NCBI RefSeq assembly: GCF_015752155.1
Contig: NZ_JADOVI010000018.1
Span: forward strand, 1-58,953
Origin: Cryobacterium sp. MP_M3
GTDB lineage: Bacteria; Actinomycetota; Actinomycetes; Actinomycetales; Microbacteriaceae
Direction: 5' to 3'
DNA length: 58,953 bases
A program made the translations under genes and the position numbers. The notes beneath the pieces were generated by a model. The model ran no database searches and was not told the origin of the DNA. It worked only from the letters and a program-made list of their open reading frames with translations. Shown one piece after another: positions 41,639 to 50,227 of this stretch. The first letter of the stretch is position 1; every line of letters starts with the position of its first letter.

Positions 41639-42714
41639 GCATCGCAGACTCGTTAGTAGCCGTGGTGGCCTGGACGCTTCCCGGGCTCGTGCGCCAGCGT
41701 TATCGCGAAGAGTGGCTGGCCGACTTGGTCGGTGCCCGCGATCTGGAGCTATCGCAATGGTCAATCGTCGGTGGTGCGGTTATGGCCGCGATCACGATTG
41801 ACCGCACGGACCCCAGCGTGACCGGCATCACTAGAGCGAACCTCGTAGCCAATCGGATGCGTTGGGCTGCCGCGTTGCTTGGAAGCGCCGCAGTTTTGGG
41901 CTTCGGGTTGTTTCTCTGGGGCGGCTACGAAATGCTCGAAATTGCTCCGCTAGGACTGGGGATACAGGTCCTCGCTTTTTTCCTCGCAACGCTTGGGCTC
42001 TTTGCGTGCTTGGGGACGTTGGTCGTCGCTTTCGACTCTGCCAGCAGACGCACGGGACTCGCGCTTGCTATCGGTGTCGGTGTGATCCTCGTGCTCATGG
42101 CCATGGTGATGGTGATGCCCTTCCTCGGCATTCTCGCGGTCCCCGCGTCCCTGGCAGCCATCATTGTTGCCTTCAGCAGCAAGAGAAGACCGGCGGGCTC
42201 CCAGCAACTTTCAGTGCGGAGCCGAGTCTTGGTGGCTCTTCCCTTCACACTGCTCGCCCTACTGATTGTGGTGGCAGGCGTTCTGCACATCTCAGTGTGG
42301 AATCCTCTCGCAAAGGTTCCAGGCCTCAGCCTGGACGAAATCTACTCGGCGATGTCTGCCGCCGGTGAGGCGCCGCTCAACGTCTTCTTAGTGGTGTGGG
42401 CCATCTTCTGGGGAGCCATGGCCGTGACGCTTCCAATCCTCTGCGGTATTCGAGGAGTCGCGTGGTTTTTCACCGCTCGCCGAATCATCGTGGTGGGCCT
42501 GCTCCTGGTCGGGGCGACGGCTTCATTACATTGGTTCGCAGGGTTCAACATGGGCATGTCGCTCGCTGACACCTTCATGACCAGTGGTGGCGACGCAGCA
42601 ATCAGCGGGCCGGCCATAGCCATAGCCGGCCAAACGGCGCTGGTGGCCGCCCTGCTCATCGGCCTGCCCCCTCATCGCTATACGGCTGAGATGGTGACCG
42701 CCAGCCCTCGCTGA
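41635..42714 (+). CDS. Polytopic membrane protein of the PadR operon
   Basis: 359 aa. A short N-terminal soluble part with LPGLVRQRYREEWLADLVGA (a motif common in such PadR-linked proteins), then about 7-8 membrane helices from residue 78 to the end. No transporter motif recognised. Translationally coupled to padR. Function unknown, possibly stress-related permease. Confidence 0.75.
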   Translation: MSIADSLVAVVAWTLPGLVRQRYREEWLADLVGARDLELSQWSIVGGAVMAAITIDRTDPSVTGITRANLVANRMRWAAALLGSAAVLGFGLFLWGGYEMLEIAPLGLGIQVLAFFLATLGLFACLGTLVVAFDSASRRTGLALAIGVGVILVLMAMVMVMPFLGILAVPASLAAIIVAFSSKRRPAGSQQLSVRSRVLVALPFTLLALLIVVAGVLHISVWNPLAKVPGLSLDEIYSAMSAAGEAPLNVFLVVWAIFWGAMAVTLPILCGIRGVAWFFTARRIIVVGLLLVGATASLHWFAGFNMGMSLADTFMTSGGDAAISGPAIAIAGQTALVAALLIGLPPHRYTAEMVTASPR

Positions 42715-42863
42715 GGCTGGGAGCCATCTTCCCGCATAGCCTTCCCTTGCGGGCGCCCGATCGGGCACCCGGATAGCGGAGATGTCACCAGAACGCCGAC
42801 GGCGTGGTCTCGAAGGCCCGTGGGGCAGTTTTGTTCATCCGTCGAGACACGCATGCCGTGCGG

Positions 42864-43109
42864 CTATCCCGAGGTGGCCCGTCCAGGCTGCTCCGGGCTG
42901 TCAGCGTCGCGGGCGGCGCGTCGCTGCCGCTGCTCTCGGGTCCACACCAGGATCCCACTCGTGAATATGACCAAGCCCACCCCGAGTGTGAGCAGCCTCA
43001 GCCACAGAAGATCAGATCCCTGGAAGATGAGCGTCGGGGAGACGAACATGAACGTCGCGCCAACGAAGTACCAGACTGCGGTCTGCGGTGTGGTGGTGCG
43101 ATGCGACAT
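42864..43109 (-). CDS. Small two-helix membrane protein
   Basis: 81 aa; helices at about 11-30 and 35-55 followed by a basic tail (TREQRQRRAARDAD). No family recognised. Confidence 0.5.
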   Translation of the reverse strand: MSHRTTTPQTAVWYFVGATFMFVSPTLIFQGSDLLWLRLLTLGVGLVIFTSGILVWTREQRQRRAARDADSPEQPGRATSG

Positions 43110-43354
43110 GTGAGTCCCCGTTCTCGTCTCCTTTTCTACGGTACGCCGCGGCGTCCCACATGTCCTTCCGCCTCAGGTTCCATTTCGGAGTCGTGTTGAT
43201 TTCCGCCGCCGTTAGTGTGGTTGAAGACGCTCGGGCGAGGCCCTGGTGCCTGGGTTGAATCGAGGCCGACCGTGGCAATCAAGTGGGGAGTCCGCTGCCC
43301 AGCGGATCAGCGCGTCATTCCTGCTGCATTCACTTCTTTCTTGGAGCCCGTCTC

Positions 43355-44245
43355 ATGACTTCTACTTCTAATTCGCCTCTGCCGCTGCTCGGTAAGACCG
43401 CCCTTGTGACCGGGGTGTCACGCCGCAAAGGTATTGGCTTCGCCGTGGCGCGTCGTTTTGCGGAACTCGGTGCCCACGTTTTCATTCAGCACTTCTCGTC
43501 GCATGATGTTTCCCAGCCCTGGGGTGCCGATGATCTGGACGAAGTCCGCGCCGGCATCCGTGTCGTCCAAACCGACCAGGCCAGGTTCGATGACGCCAGC
43601 ATCGATCTCGCGGGGCTGGATTCCGCGGTCGAAACGATTCGAGCCGCGTGCAGCCTCACCGGACGGGTCGATATTTTGGTCTGCAACCATGCCAGGAGCG
43701 GCGGGGACGGATCCATTTTTGACATGAGCGCTGAGGCCCTCGACGGTCACTGGCAGGTGAACGCGCGCTCCACCATTCTCCTGACGCGAGAGTTCGCGAA
43801 ACAGTTCGCGGGCGGGGGAGAGAACTCGCCAGTGAGCCCGGGAGAACATGCGCCATCGACGGGGCCTCGTGACGAATTCGCGACCGGTCGGGTGTTCTGG
43901 ATGACATCGGGCCAGCTCCAGGGCGCCATGCCTGGCGAAGTCGCCTACGTGGCCAGTAAGGCGGCTCTCGCCGGCCTCACCCCGACTGTGGCCAGTGAGC
44001 TGCTGCGGCAGGGAATCATCTTGAACACGATCAATCCGGGCCCGGTCAATACCGGTTACTTGGACCCGGAGACAACGGATCGGCCACTCGCAGAGATCCA
44101 GGAGTCTGTGCGGAACACGCCCTTTGGGCGCTTCGGCGAGCCAACCGATCCGGCACGGCTGATCGGTTGGCTGGCAACAGACGAAGGACGGTGGATCGTC
44201 GGCCAGGTCCTCACTACCGACGGCGGATTCAGCCTCTACTCCTGA
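43355..44245 (+). CDS. SDR-family oxidoreductase
   Basis: 296 aa from ATG 43355 (upstream frame not coding-like). Rossmann motif TGVSRRKGIGFAVA near residue 17, NHARSGG in place of NNAG, active-site Tyr and Lys in YVASKAAL, and the late NPGPVNTGYL loop. A ~25-residue insertion around SPVSPGEHAPSTGPRDE lies before the active site. Similar to 3-oxoacyl-reductase-like members; NAD(P) preference and substrate unknown. Confidence 0.88.
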   Translation: MTSTSNSPLPLLGKTALVTGVSRRKGIGFAVARRFAELGAHVFIQHFSSHDVSQPWGADDLDEVRAGIRVVQTDQARFDDASIDLAGLDSAVETIRAACSLTGRVDILVCNHARSGGDGSIFDMSAEALDGHWQVNARSTILLTREFAKQFAGGGENSPVSPGEHAPSTGPRDEFATGRVFWMTSGQLQGAMPGEVAYVASKAALAGLTPTVASELLRQGIILNTINPGPVNTGYLDPETTDRPLAEIQESVRNTPFGRFGEPTDPARLIGWLATDEGRWIVGQVLTTDGGFSLYS

Positions 44246-44440
44246 ACACGCCCGGAAGAGGTTCCCGTTTGACAGCGTCACAGTCGGGCAGCGCTAATCG
44301 TTGCGCGCGGTTTCTAGCGCCATGTCCGAGTCCGAACTTGGTTGCAGTTCTGATCGAAACGGCGGGGTCCCGCGTGAGGGAGAGCCTGCTGCGTGTGCCT
44401 GTTCGGCGGGAAGTCCGGCTGGAAGACGTGCTGGATCGTC

Positions 44441-44827
44441 CTAGTTCGGTGGCCGTGGGCCGTAGCCCATGGCTCGGTCGGCGCCGACGTGGAAGAACCA
44501 GCATCCGGCGATAAATGCCAGTGGCCACAGCGGGATCCCGATCACGTGAAGGAGGCTATAGACGGCGATCAGGATCGCGGGGGCCACGTAGTTGTGAACG
44601 AGGTTGTATCCGTAGGCTCCGGCCCGGTTGCTGACGGCGTATCCGATGAAGGAAAGGTCGAAGACCAGGAACAACACCGGCAGCCACCACCAGCTGAATC
44701 CCCCCAGAATGAAAAGGGTCGCGGCGGACGCAGCGACCGCGGCACCCTCAACCCGGTGGATAGGGCTCACCGGACTGGATGGGGCCTTTGCCCGGTGCTC
44801 TGCCTTGGGCGCGGCGCTCCTGGTCAT
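44441..44827 (-). CDS. DUF4260 membrane protein
   Basis: 128 aa, four hydrophobic helices. FDLSFIGYAVSNRAGAYGYNLVHNY and WFFHVGADRAMGYG are the DUF4260 signature. Overlaps the TetR gene by four bases; third gene of the hydrolase-tetR-DUF4260 operon. Role unknown. Confidence 0.85.
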   Translation of the reverse strand: MTRSAAPKAEHRAKAPSSPVSPIHRVEGAAVAASAATLFILGGFSWWWLPVLFLVFDLSFIGYAVSNRAGAYGYNLVHNYVAPAILIAVYSLLHVIGIPLWPLAFIAGCWFFHVGADRAMGYGPRPPN

Positions 44828-45393
44828 GACCCGGACCAGCTCGCCAAAGCGGTGACGACGCTCTGGACGAGCCTCATGAAGCTGCGTTCCAGGTCCACCG
44901 GCAACTCGAAGCCGCCGCTGGTCTCGAGGGCCACAAAACCGTGCAGCGCGGACCGGAGGAAACGGGTGGCGTCTACCGCGTCGTCGTCACGGAGGTCGTA
45001 GCCGGCGAGGACGTTGTAGACGACGTCGGCGATCGCGGAGGACACCTTCAGGTCTTCGTCGTCGCCGGGTGCCGGTGCGTGCACCGTCATCGGGTACTGC
45101 CCGGGGTGCTCGAGCGCCCAGCGGCGGTACGCGAACGACATCCTCTCGATCGCGTCGTCTCGGGAGCGTCCGATGGCCGCCTGCCCGAGGGCGTGGGCGA
45201 GGCTTGCCTTGGCTTGGATCATGATGCCGCGTCGAAGGCCGGGCATCCCGTCGACGTGCTTGTAGAGGGACGGAATACGCACATCGAGGCTTTCGGCCAG
45301 AGCAGCGAGGTTGAACCCGGCTGAGCCGCGTTCGTCGAGCATCTGAGCGGCGTGATCGACGACCATGGCCGTGTCTAGTCTGGGCCTAGGCAT
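44824..45393 (-). CDS. TetR-family regulator
   Basis: 189 aa. N-terminal HTH with FNLAALAESLDVRIPSLYKHVDG (about 27-49), C-terminal ligand/dimer domain with YRRWALEHPGQYPMT and FLRSALHGFVALETSGGFELPVD, typical of TetR_C_33/WHG members. Overlaps the hydrolase gene end. The operator at 46223-46243 lies before the first gene, so it probably represses its own operon. Confidence 0.92.
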   Translation of the reverse strand: MPRPRLDTAMVVDHAAQMLDERGSAGFNLAALAESLDVRIPSLYKHVDGMPGLRRGIMIQAKASLAHALGQAAIGRSRDDAIERMSFAYRRWALEHPGQYPMTVHAPAPGDDEDLKVSSAIADVVYNVLAGYDLRDDDAVDATRFLRSALHGFVALETSGGFELPVDLERSFMRLVQSVVTALASWSGS

Positions 45394-46222
45394 GGTTCTT
45401 CAGGGTGCTGAGGAACCGGATGATGGCGGCCGAGGTGCGTTCCGGTTGCTGCGACTGGGGGTAGTGCCCGGCGTCCGGGACCATCACCGCTTCACCGTGC
45501 AGCGTGCGCGCGATCCAGTCAGCTTCTGCCTTTGGGTCCTTGAAATCGGGATCCTTCTCACCCATGACGATGAGGACGGGAGCTGTGACGCGGTCCAGAC
45601 TGTCACCGGCCTGGACGTGGTCGGTTCGCGTCGTCAGGCTGAAGGCCCGCGTGTAGCCGGGGCGCCTGATGCTCGCGATCACGTCCTTCTTGTACTGGCT
45701 GAAATCGGTCGGCGGCGTTCCTACATAAAGCTTAGGCAGGTACGCCTTCCACGCGGCCGCAGCCCAGGGCCGCGCCATGAGCAGGCGCAGAAACAAGCGG
45801 TTGAAGCGGGTGTTGGATGCCGGCTCACGGACGAAGGGCCCCACCAGGACCAGGCCGTTGACAAGCTCCGGGCGATCGGCCGCGGCGATCACCGCCGCTC
45901 CTGCCCCCATGGAGTTCCCGACGACGACCGCCGGTTTCCCCAGGTCGTCAAGAAGCGCCACAAGGTCACTCGCAGTAACGGCATCCCCATAGCTGGAGAA
46001 CACGCTGCTACTGTCCCCATGGCCGCGAAGGTCGGTGGTCGCAACCGTGTAGCCGGCGGCAACGAGAGCAGAAGTCAGAAACCGGTAGGTGGATCGAAGG
46101 TCGCCCATGCCTGGTACGAGAAGCACGAGCGGACCGGCGCCCTGGATGTCGTATGCGATTCGGCCTTCCGGCTGGGCAAGGAATCGCGTCACTGGTGGCG
46201 GTGTTGCGTGTTGAGTATTCAT
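45386..46222 (-). CDS. Alpha/beta hydrolase of the TetR operon
   Basis: 278 aa. Nucleophile elbow GNSMG (about 102-106), DLRGHGDS, acid in MGEKDPDF and catalytic His in DAGHYPQ: a classical alpha/beta hydrolase (esterase, epoxide or lactone hydrolase; substrate unknown). First gene of the operon; mRNA appears leaderless. Likely to act on a compound sensed by the TetR protein. Confidence 0.9.
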   Translation of the reverse strand: MNTQHATPPPVTRFLAQPEGRIAYDIQGAGPLVLLVPGMGDLRSTYRFLTSALVAAGYTVATTDLRGHGDSSSVFSSYGDAVTASDLVALLDDLGKPAVVVGNSMGAGAAVIAAADRPELVNGLVLVGPFVREPASNTRFNRLFLRLLMARPWAAAAWKAYLPKLYVGTPPTDFSQYKKDVIASIRRPGYTRAFSLTTRTDHVQAGDSLDRVTAPVLIVMGEKDPDFKDPKAEADWIARTLHGEAVMVPDAGHYPQSQQPERTSAAIIRFLSTLKNHA

Positions 46223-46257
46223 GCGGCTAATCTAATTAGCCGCAGGGCTAATGTCAA
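46223..46257 (-). promoter_or_regulatory. Promoter and TetR operator of the hydrolase operon
   Basis: On the minus strand TTGACA (46252-46257) and TAGATT (46229-46234) are spaced 17 bp. A 21-bp palindrome, GCGGCTAAT-CTA-ATTAGCCGC (46223-46243), covers the -10; a further ATTAGCC half-site overlaps the -35 region. The ATG follows 6 bp after the -10, implying a leaderless mRNA. The next gap to 46525 shows no gene. Confidence 0.75.
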
Positions 46258-46525
46258 TAGTTCTTTCTTGAAGCGGTTTGGGCCCTGGCCTGGACGTCAT
46301 CGCCAGGAACGCTTGCGAACACACCGGCATCGGAACAACTCCCATCAGCCGAATGTCACCAACGTCATGACTCAGTACAACTAGGCGCCACCGAATCTTT
46401 CGGGCAAGCATCCCGCACTGGGTTCCTCTACCGGCCGCTCCCCAGGCCGTAGCTACCTCTCCCCCGGGCCTCGTCAGCAATGGGATCGACCCGTCACCGT
46501 CTGAGCTTCGCCAGGACATGCACCG

Positions 46526-46645
46526 TCACACGAGTCGAACGACACCGCACTCCGGGCAGCACCAGAACGGGCCTTCATCGGTGCCCTCGATCACCATGCG
46601 GACCAAGCATCGTTCACAGTTCGGCACACCCAGGTCGTCGTCCAT
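46526..46645 (-). CDS. Tiny zinc-ribbon protein
   Basis: 39 aa: GVPNCERC, MVIEG, FWCCPEC, VVRLV, with four cysteines in CxxC pairs. Very similar over 34 residues to the protein at 23040-23186 on the other strand. Small size and lack of a strong ribosome-binding site leave doubt, but the repeat argues it is real. Possibly a DNA- or RNA-binding mini-protein. Confidence 0.6.
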   Translation of the reverse strand: MDDDLGVPNCERCLVRMVIEGTDEGPFWCCPECGVVRLV

Positions 46646-46855
46646 GCCGGTCACACTACGCGCACATCACCCACCAGCAGCTGAGCCGCCGCCACCCCAG
46701 CACCTGACCCCGCGGGGGTGGTCACACTGTCGAGTTCAGATGGGTCCACTGACACCAGCATGAGCAGATTAGTGACATCGAGATGAGCATTCTCAATTTG
46801 TGCAGACGACTTCGAAAAATGACAGCCGTTGCATGACCCTATTTCGTTTTTCCGT

Positions 46856-46904
46856 TATCGTATTGCGTGTTTCGTTTTCGTATTGCGTTAGTAGTGATAC
46901 GATA
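46856..46904. promoter_or_regulatory. Repeats upstream of the coiled-coil gene, candidate operator
   Basis: CGTATTGCGT occurs twice, 20 bp apart (46859-46868, 46879-46888). TATCGTAT (46856-46863) and ATACGATA (46897-46904) form an inverted pair. Such repeats upstream of KfrA-type genes usually bind the protein itself. Confidence 0.5.
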
Positions 46905-46909
46905 TTGGC

Positions 46910-47971
46910 ATGAGCATCCCCGAGATCACTGATGTGCGCACCTGCGGTTTCCCCGGCTGCGACGAGCCTGTGGACGCCACGCCCGGCGTTGGCCGCCCCG
47001 CCGGCTACTGCACTAACCCGGCCCACAACCGGGCCGCTGCGTGGCGTGCTCGTCGCGCCGAGGCTGGCCGGGTTGAGCGAACTGTCGAGGATGACAAGCT
47101 GCCCGTCGATGCCGCACGCCAGCGGGCAAGCGTCCTGCGGTCCCAGGTCGCCGGCATGGTCGAGCACCTGCAGCAGCAGCTCGTCGTCCTCGTCGACGAG
47201 CTCCGCACGGTCGCGGACCCCGATGCAGCCGAAGCGCAGATTGAGGCCGTCACCGCTGACGCGGCCGAGCAGGTCGCGTCAGCAGCTGCGCGAGCCCACC
47301 GCGCCGAGACCGCTACCCGCAAGGCCGAGGCCGAACGTGCTGAGGCCGACGCGGCAGCCGAGGAGTCCACCGCCCTGGTCGACGAGCTCCGCATCGACCT
47401 GGCCGCGCTCGAGCAACGTGCGTCTGGCCTGGAAGGTGCCCTCACCCTGGCAGGTGAGGACAACGTACGCGCGACCGCAGAGATCGCCGACCTCGCGGCA
47501 CAGGTCGCCGCTCTGAGAGCGGAGAACACGGCCATGGCCGCGCAGCTCTCCGAGGCCCGGAATCTCGTCACATCGGCAACAGGAGCCAAGGACGAGGCAC
47601 TAGTGGCCGCGCGCGAAGCGATCGCGAAGGCCGACGCAGCCGTGGCGCGAGCCGAGCGGGCCGAGGCGGACGCAGCGAGTACCCGCGACCGGCTCGACCA
47701 GGTTCGTGAGGAGCGCGAGAGCGCCCGGGAGGAAGCGCTCGTGCTCACGGGTCGCCTGGCGACGGTCACGAGCGAACGCGACAACGCTGCGGCCGAGGTT
47801 GTGCGGGACCGTTCTTACGCCGAGCAGCGCGTCACCGATGTGAGGGACTCCCTTGAGCAGCAACTCACCCGGCTGCGCGCAGACCTTGATGAGTCGCGCA
47901 CGAGCGAACGCGAAGAGCGCACCCGCGCTGACCGCGCCGAAGCCCAGGCGTCGCGCCCCACAGGGAAGTAG
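46910..47971 (+). CDS. KfrA-like long coiled-coil DNA-binding protein
   Basis: 353 aa. N-terminal ~60 residues contain C-x-x-x-C near 12-16 and a C-x4-H around 34-39, a possible zinc-binding HTH, ending in basic AAAWRARRAEAGR. From about residue 75 to the end it is a continuous Ala/Glu/Arg coiled coil (heptads through 340). KfrA-type proteins have this plan and stabilise plasmids, acting with ParB. Autoregulation is suggested by the repeats just upstream. Stands between zinc-ribbon gene and SSB gene, with a terminator after it. Confidence 0.75.
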   Translation: MSIPEITDVRTCGFPGCDEPVDATPGVGRPAGYCTNPAHNRAAAWRARRAEAGRVERTVEDDKLPVDAARQRASVLRSQVAGMVEHLQQQLVVLVDELRTVADPDAAEAQIEAVTADAAEQVASAAARAHRAETATRKAEAERAEADAAAEESTALVDELRIDLAALEQRASGLEGALTLAGEDNVRATAEIADLAAQVAALRAENTAMAAQLSEARNLVTSATGAKDEALVAAREAIAKADAAVARAERAEADAASTRDRLDQVREERESAREEALVLTGRLATVTSERDNAAAEVVRDRSYAEQRVTDVRDSLEQQLTRLRADLDESRTSEREERTRADRAEAQASRPTGK

Positions 47972-48154
47972 CGCGCCGCGCACTCCCCCGCGCAGCTCCT
48001 CGCCCTTGCGAAGGGTCTATCTGGTGAGCGCTGACGCCAGTACCGCTACCAACACCACAGCGCCGAACGCTATCGGCGGGCTAGCGATGGTGAACCTCTC
48101 ACGTGGTGGTTGCCCGCAACCGTCCCGCTGGGTGTTGGCAGTCTGGGCAGAGAT

Positions 48155-48194
48155 AACGCCCCCGACCGGGAGAGAGAAAACGGTCGGGGGCGTT
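48155..48194. terminator. Bidirectional terminator
   Basis: AACGCCCCCGACCG (48155-48168) and CGGTCGGGGGCGTT (48181-48194) form a perfect 14-bp stem. It lies between the convergent coiled-coil gene and the ssb gene and can end both transcripts. No gene in the 47972-48311 gap. Confidence 0.85.
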
Positions 48195-48311
48195 GCTTGT
48201 GGGCTCGTGGCCCGGTGAAGCCGGGTCAATCGAGAAAGTGACTGTTCAGTTTTCGGCAGCTTGGCCGTCCTGGTCACGCGACTACGGCCTGGCTGTTGCC
48301 AGCCGACGTGG

Positions 48312-48677
48312 CTACTCCTGGTCGGGCTTGCTGTTGCGGCGGATCTGCGCCACGGCGCGGCTGAGGTCGGCGCCGATGTAGTCGGCATCGATGACGCGGC
48401 CAAAGGTTTTGGCCCCTTCGGGACCCCAGCTATTGGTGTGCTCTCGTCCGACGACGATCACGGCGTCCCCCTTGTGGAGTGTGGCTGCTGCGTTCTCGCC
48501 CAGCTCGAACTTGGCTTCAACGAAATGTGTCGTTGGGTCGACGTGCTCGAGGTACCGTCCTGCGCGGTACTCCCCCGTGTTCTCGATGACTCGGAATTTC
48601 GTGATGCTGATACTGCCGGCCTTCACTACTTCGACGTCAGCGGCAAGGTTCCCGGTAATCGTGCGCTGTGTTGACAT
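48312..48677 (-). CDS. ssb: Single-stranded DNA-binding protein
   Basis: 121 aa with the OB-fold SSB core: RTITGNLAADVEVV, FRVIENTGEYRAG, TTHFVEAKFELGENAAATLHKGDAVIVVG and KTFGRVIDADYIGADL. Short, lacking the acidic C-terminal tip of chromosomal SSB, as usual for plasmid copies. Protects incoming single-stranded plasmid DNA. Starts 45 bp downstream of the NrdH gene end and is probably co-transcribed with it. Confidence 0.9.
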   Translation of the reverse strand: MSTQRTITGNLAADVEVVKAGSISITKFRVIENTGEYRAGRYLEHVDPTTHFVEAKFELGENAAATLHKGDAVIVVGREHTNSWGPEGAKTFGRVIDADYIGADLSRAVAQIRRNSKPDQE

Positions 48678-48722
48678 GGTTTCTGATCCTTCGGTTGATC
48701 GTGCTGTTGTCCGCGGTGCGAG

Positions 48723-48953
48723 CTAGCTGGCTAGTGCGGTGATGAGTTCGGGCTGGAATCCTGACCAGCTGGTGGATTCCGTCTCGACGACTGGTGCCTG
48801 TAGGTGTCCGAGGGCCTTGATGTGCTCGACCGCGGCGTCGTCCTGGGACAGGTCGACGACCGTGTAACTGACGCCGACCTGGTCAAGCTTCATCTTCGTC
48901 ATCCGGCATGGCTGGCACTCTGGCAACGTATAGACGACCACTGACCCGCTCAT
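48723..48953 (-). CDS. NrdH-like glutaredoxin
   Basis: 76 aa. VYTLPECQPCRMTKMKL holds the CxxC; APVVETESTSWSGFQPELI matches NrdH. Shorter than the related gene at 20298-20594 but of similar sequence (shared SWSGF(R/Q)P). Preceded by copy 1 of the structured RNA element, which ends about 35 bp upstream of the start. An unusual cargo for a maintenance region; may support nucleotide reduction or handle redox stress on entry. Confidence 0.9.
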   Translation of the reverse strand: MSGSVVVYTLPECQPCRMTKMKLDQVGVSYTVVDLSQDDAAVEHIKALGHLQAPVVETESTSWSGFQPELITALAS

Positions 48954-48987
48954 TTCTCCGACCCTCCCCCACCAACAGTTTTTTGTG

Positions 48988-49123
48988 CCTGTCTGGCAAA
49001 GGGAATCGATTGAGAGCGGGAGTGCCGAAGTGCAGGGTCGTGGAATACCGGAGCGAGCGAGGATATGCCGCGAAAGCCTGGAACGGGAGGCGCGGAGCGA
49101 ACTACGGTGAACGGCCAGACAGG
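48988..49123 (-). ncRNA. Structured RNA element, copy 1 (5' of nrdH)
   Basis: Closing stem CCTGTCTGGC/GCCAGACAGG (plus-strand notation). Subtype B together with copy 5: conserved edges GAGAGCGGGAGTGCCG and GGAGCGAACTACGGTG, with an inner region GGTCGTGGAATACC. Lies 5' of nrdH on the minus strand. Part of a five-copy family. Confidence 0.6.
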
Positions 49124-49216
49124 TGCAGGCATCGAGGGATCTGCAGCGCCGCGCAGCGGCTCAATTGCTGACCGGCCTCTGTGCCGGCCAGCTTCGGTAT
49201 GCGTTCCCCCTCGCAT

Positions 49217-49249
49217 GAATACGCGTTTACTTATTTACTTATTTACTTA
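49217..49249. repeat. Repeats at the end of the parA operon
   Basis: GAATACGCGTTTACT (49217-49231) matches 14 of 15 bases of GAATACGTGTTTACT in the partition region (50276-50290). TTTACTTA occurs three times in tandem at 49226-49249, overlapping the stop of the small Par partner gene. Possible partition-protein binding sites. Confidence 0.5.
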
Positions 49250-49589
49250 GTTGCTTGGTGACTGCCTGGCGGACGGTCGCCTGCAGTTCCGTGTTGGCGT
49301 TCAGTTCTGAGATGAGCGCTCGAATCACTTCAACGTGGGGGACCTTGGCTCGACCCAAGTCCTCCGCCATTTCTGCGCAGTAGGCCAGAAGTGCCCGGTA
49401 GCTCTGTGGGGCCAGATCGGTCGTGACCCGTACTGGCTTGGCGCGTGGCGCCGAGCGCTGGGGGGCGCGGGCAGTCGGAGTCTCTGCCGCGTTGTCGGGT
49501 CCATCCTGCTCTGCAAGGGTCGGCGGCGTCGCTGTGCGCCTTTTCGAGAGAGCCGTGGCCCGTGCCTTCATGTCTTCTGCTTTGCTCAC
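49239..49589 (-). CDS. Small partition partner protein (ParB/RHH type)
   Basis: 116 aa. Basic, disordered N-terminus, then KPVRVTTDLAPQSYRALLAYCAEMAEDLG and VPHVEVIRALISELN, a ribbon-helix-helix DNA-binding pattern. Overlaps the ParA gene end by four bases. The small-ParB plus ParA pair fits type Ib partition systems; it should bind the palindromes at 50228-50299. Confidence 0.75.
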   Translation of the reverse strand: MSKAEDMKARATALSKRRTATPPTLAEQDGPDNAAETPTARAPQRSAPRAKPVRVTTDLAPQSYRALLAYCAEMAEDLGRAKVPHVEVIRALISELNANTELQATVRQAVTKQLSK

Positions 49590-50203
49590 TGGTTCACTCC
49601 AAGCGCGTCGATTTCGCGTGCTGCATCGGCGTACTTGCCGAGGTCGGTAACGGGGGCAGCGAATGCCTGTGCGATGGGCTCTCTTCGCGGGATGGTCGTC
49701 GTGAGGACTTTCCGGCCGCTGTCGGTGATGAGGTCGCGGAACATGGGAGTCGAATTGGCGTTGGTGATGGTGCGGTTCAGTAACACGGCTACCACCGGCG
49801 GCGTGTCTCGAAGCACTTCCATCTCGTCAATTGCCGCCCACACGTCGGGCAGACGCTCGAATTCGAGCATGGTGGGTGCCATTGTCACGATGATTGTGTC
49901 GGCTGCGCGGAGTGCGGAGTACACGATGCCGGCTTGCTCGTCCAACGGGGGCGTGTCGATGATCACAATGTCAATCGTCGGCGGGACGATGCCTGCGAGG
50001 CGGGTGTGCAGGTTCTTGACGGGCATGGAGATGGTTGGGATCTCCCACTCCCCCTGCTCACTCCAACGCAGAGATGATCCCTGCGGGTCGGCATCGATAA
50101 TCAGGACGCTCTTGCCTTGTGCTGCGAAGGCATGCGCAAGATATGCGGTGCTGGTCGTCTTGGCCGACCCGCCTTTGAGATTGGTCACGGTGATTACTTT
50201 CAT
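49586..50203 (-). CDS. parA: ParA-family partition ATPase
   Basis: 205 aa. Deviant Walker A NLKGGSAKTT (8-17, Lys at both signature positions), DADPQGSSLRW switch region, and IVIIDTPP Walker B. A short ParA without N-terminal HTH (type Ib). Works with the small partner encoded next and the centromere-like region upstream. A separate ParB-family gene lies at 53995-55401. Confidence 0.92.
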   Translation of the reverse strand: MKVITVTNLKGGSAKTTSTAYLAHAFAAQGKSVLIIDADPQGSSLRWSEQGEWEIPTISMPVKNLHTRLAGIVPPTIDIVIIDTPPLDEQAGIVYSALRAADTIIVTMAPTMLEFERLPDVWAAIDEMEVLRDTPPVVAVLLNRTITNANSTPMFRDLITDSGRKVLTTTIPRREPIAQAFAAPVTDLGKYADAAREIDALGVNQ

Positions 50204-50227
50204 ATTCCTATCCTAACGTAAATACGC

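Noticed and set aside
46232..46519. Minus-strand ORF upstream of the hydrolase
   Set aside because: It covers the TetR promoter and operator; no coding signs.
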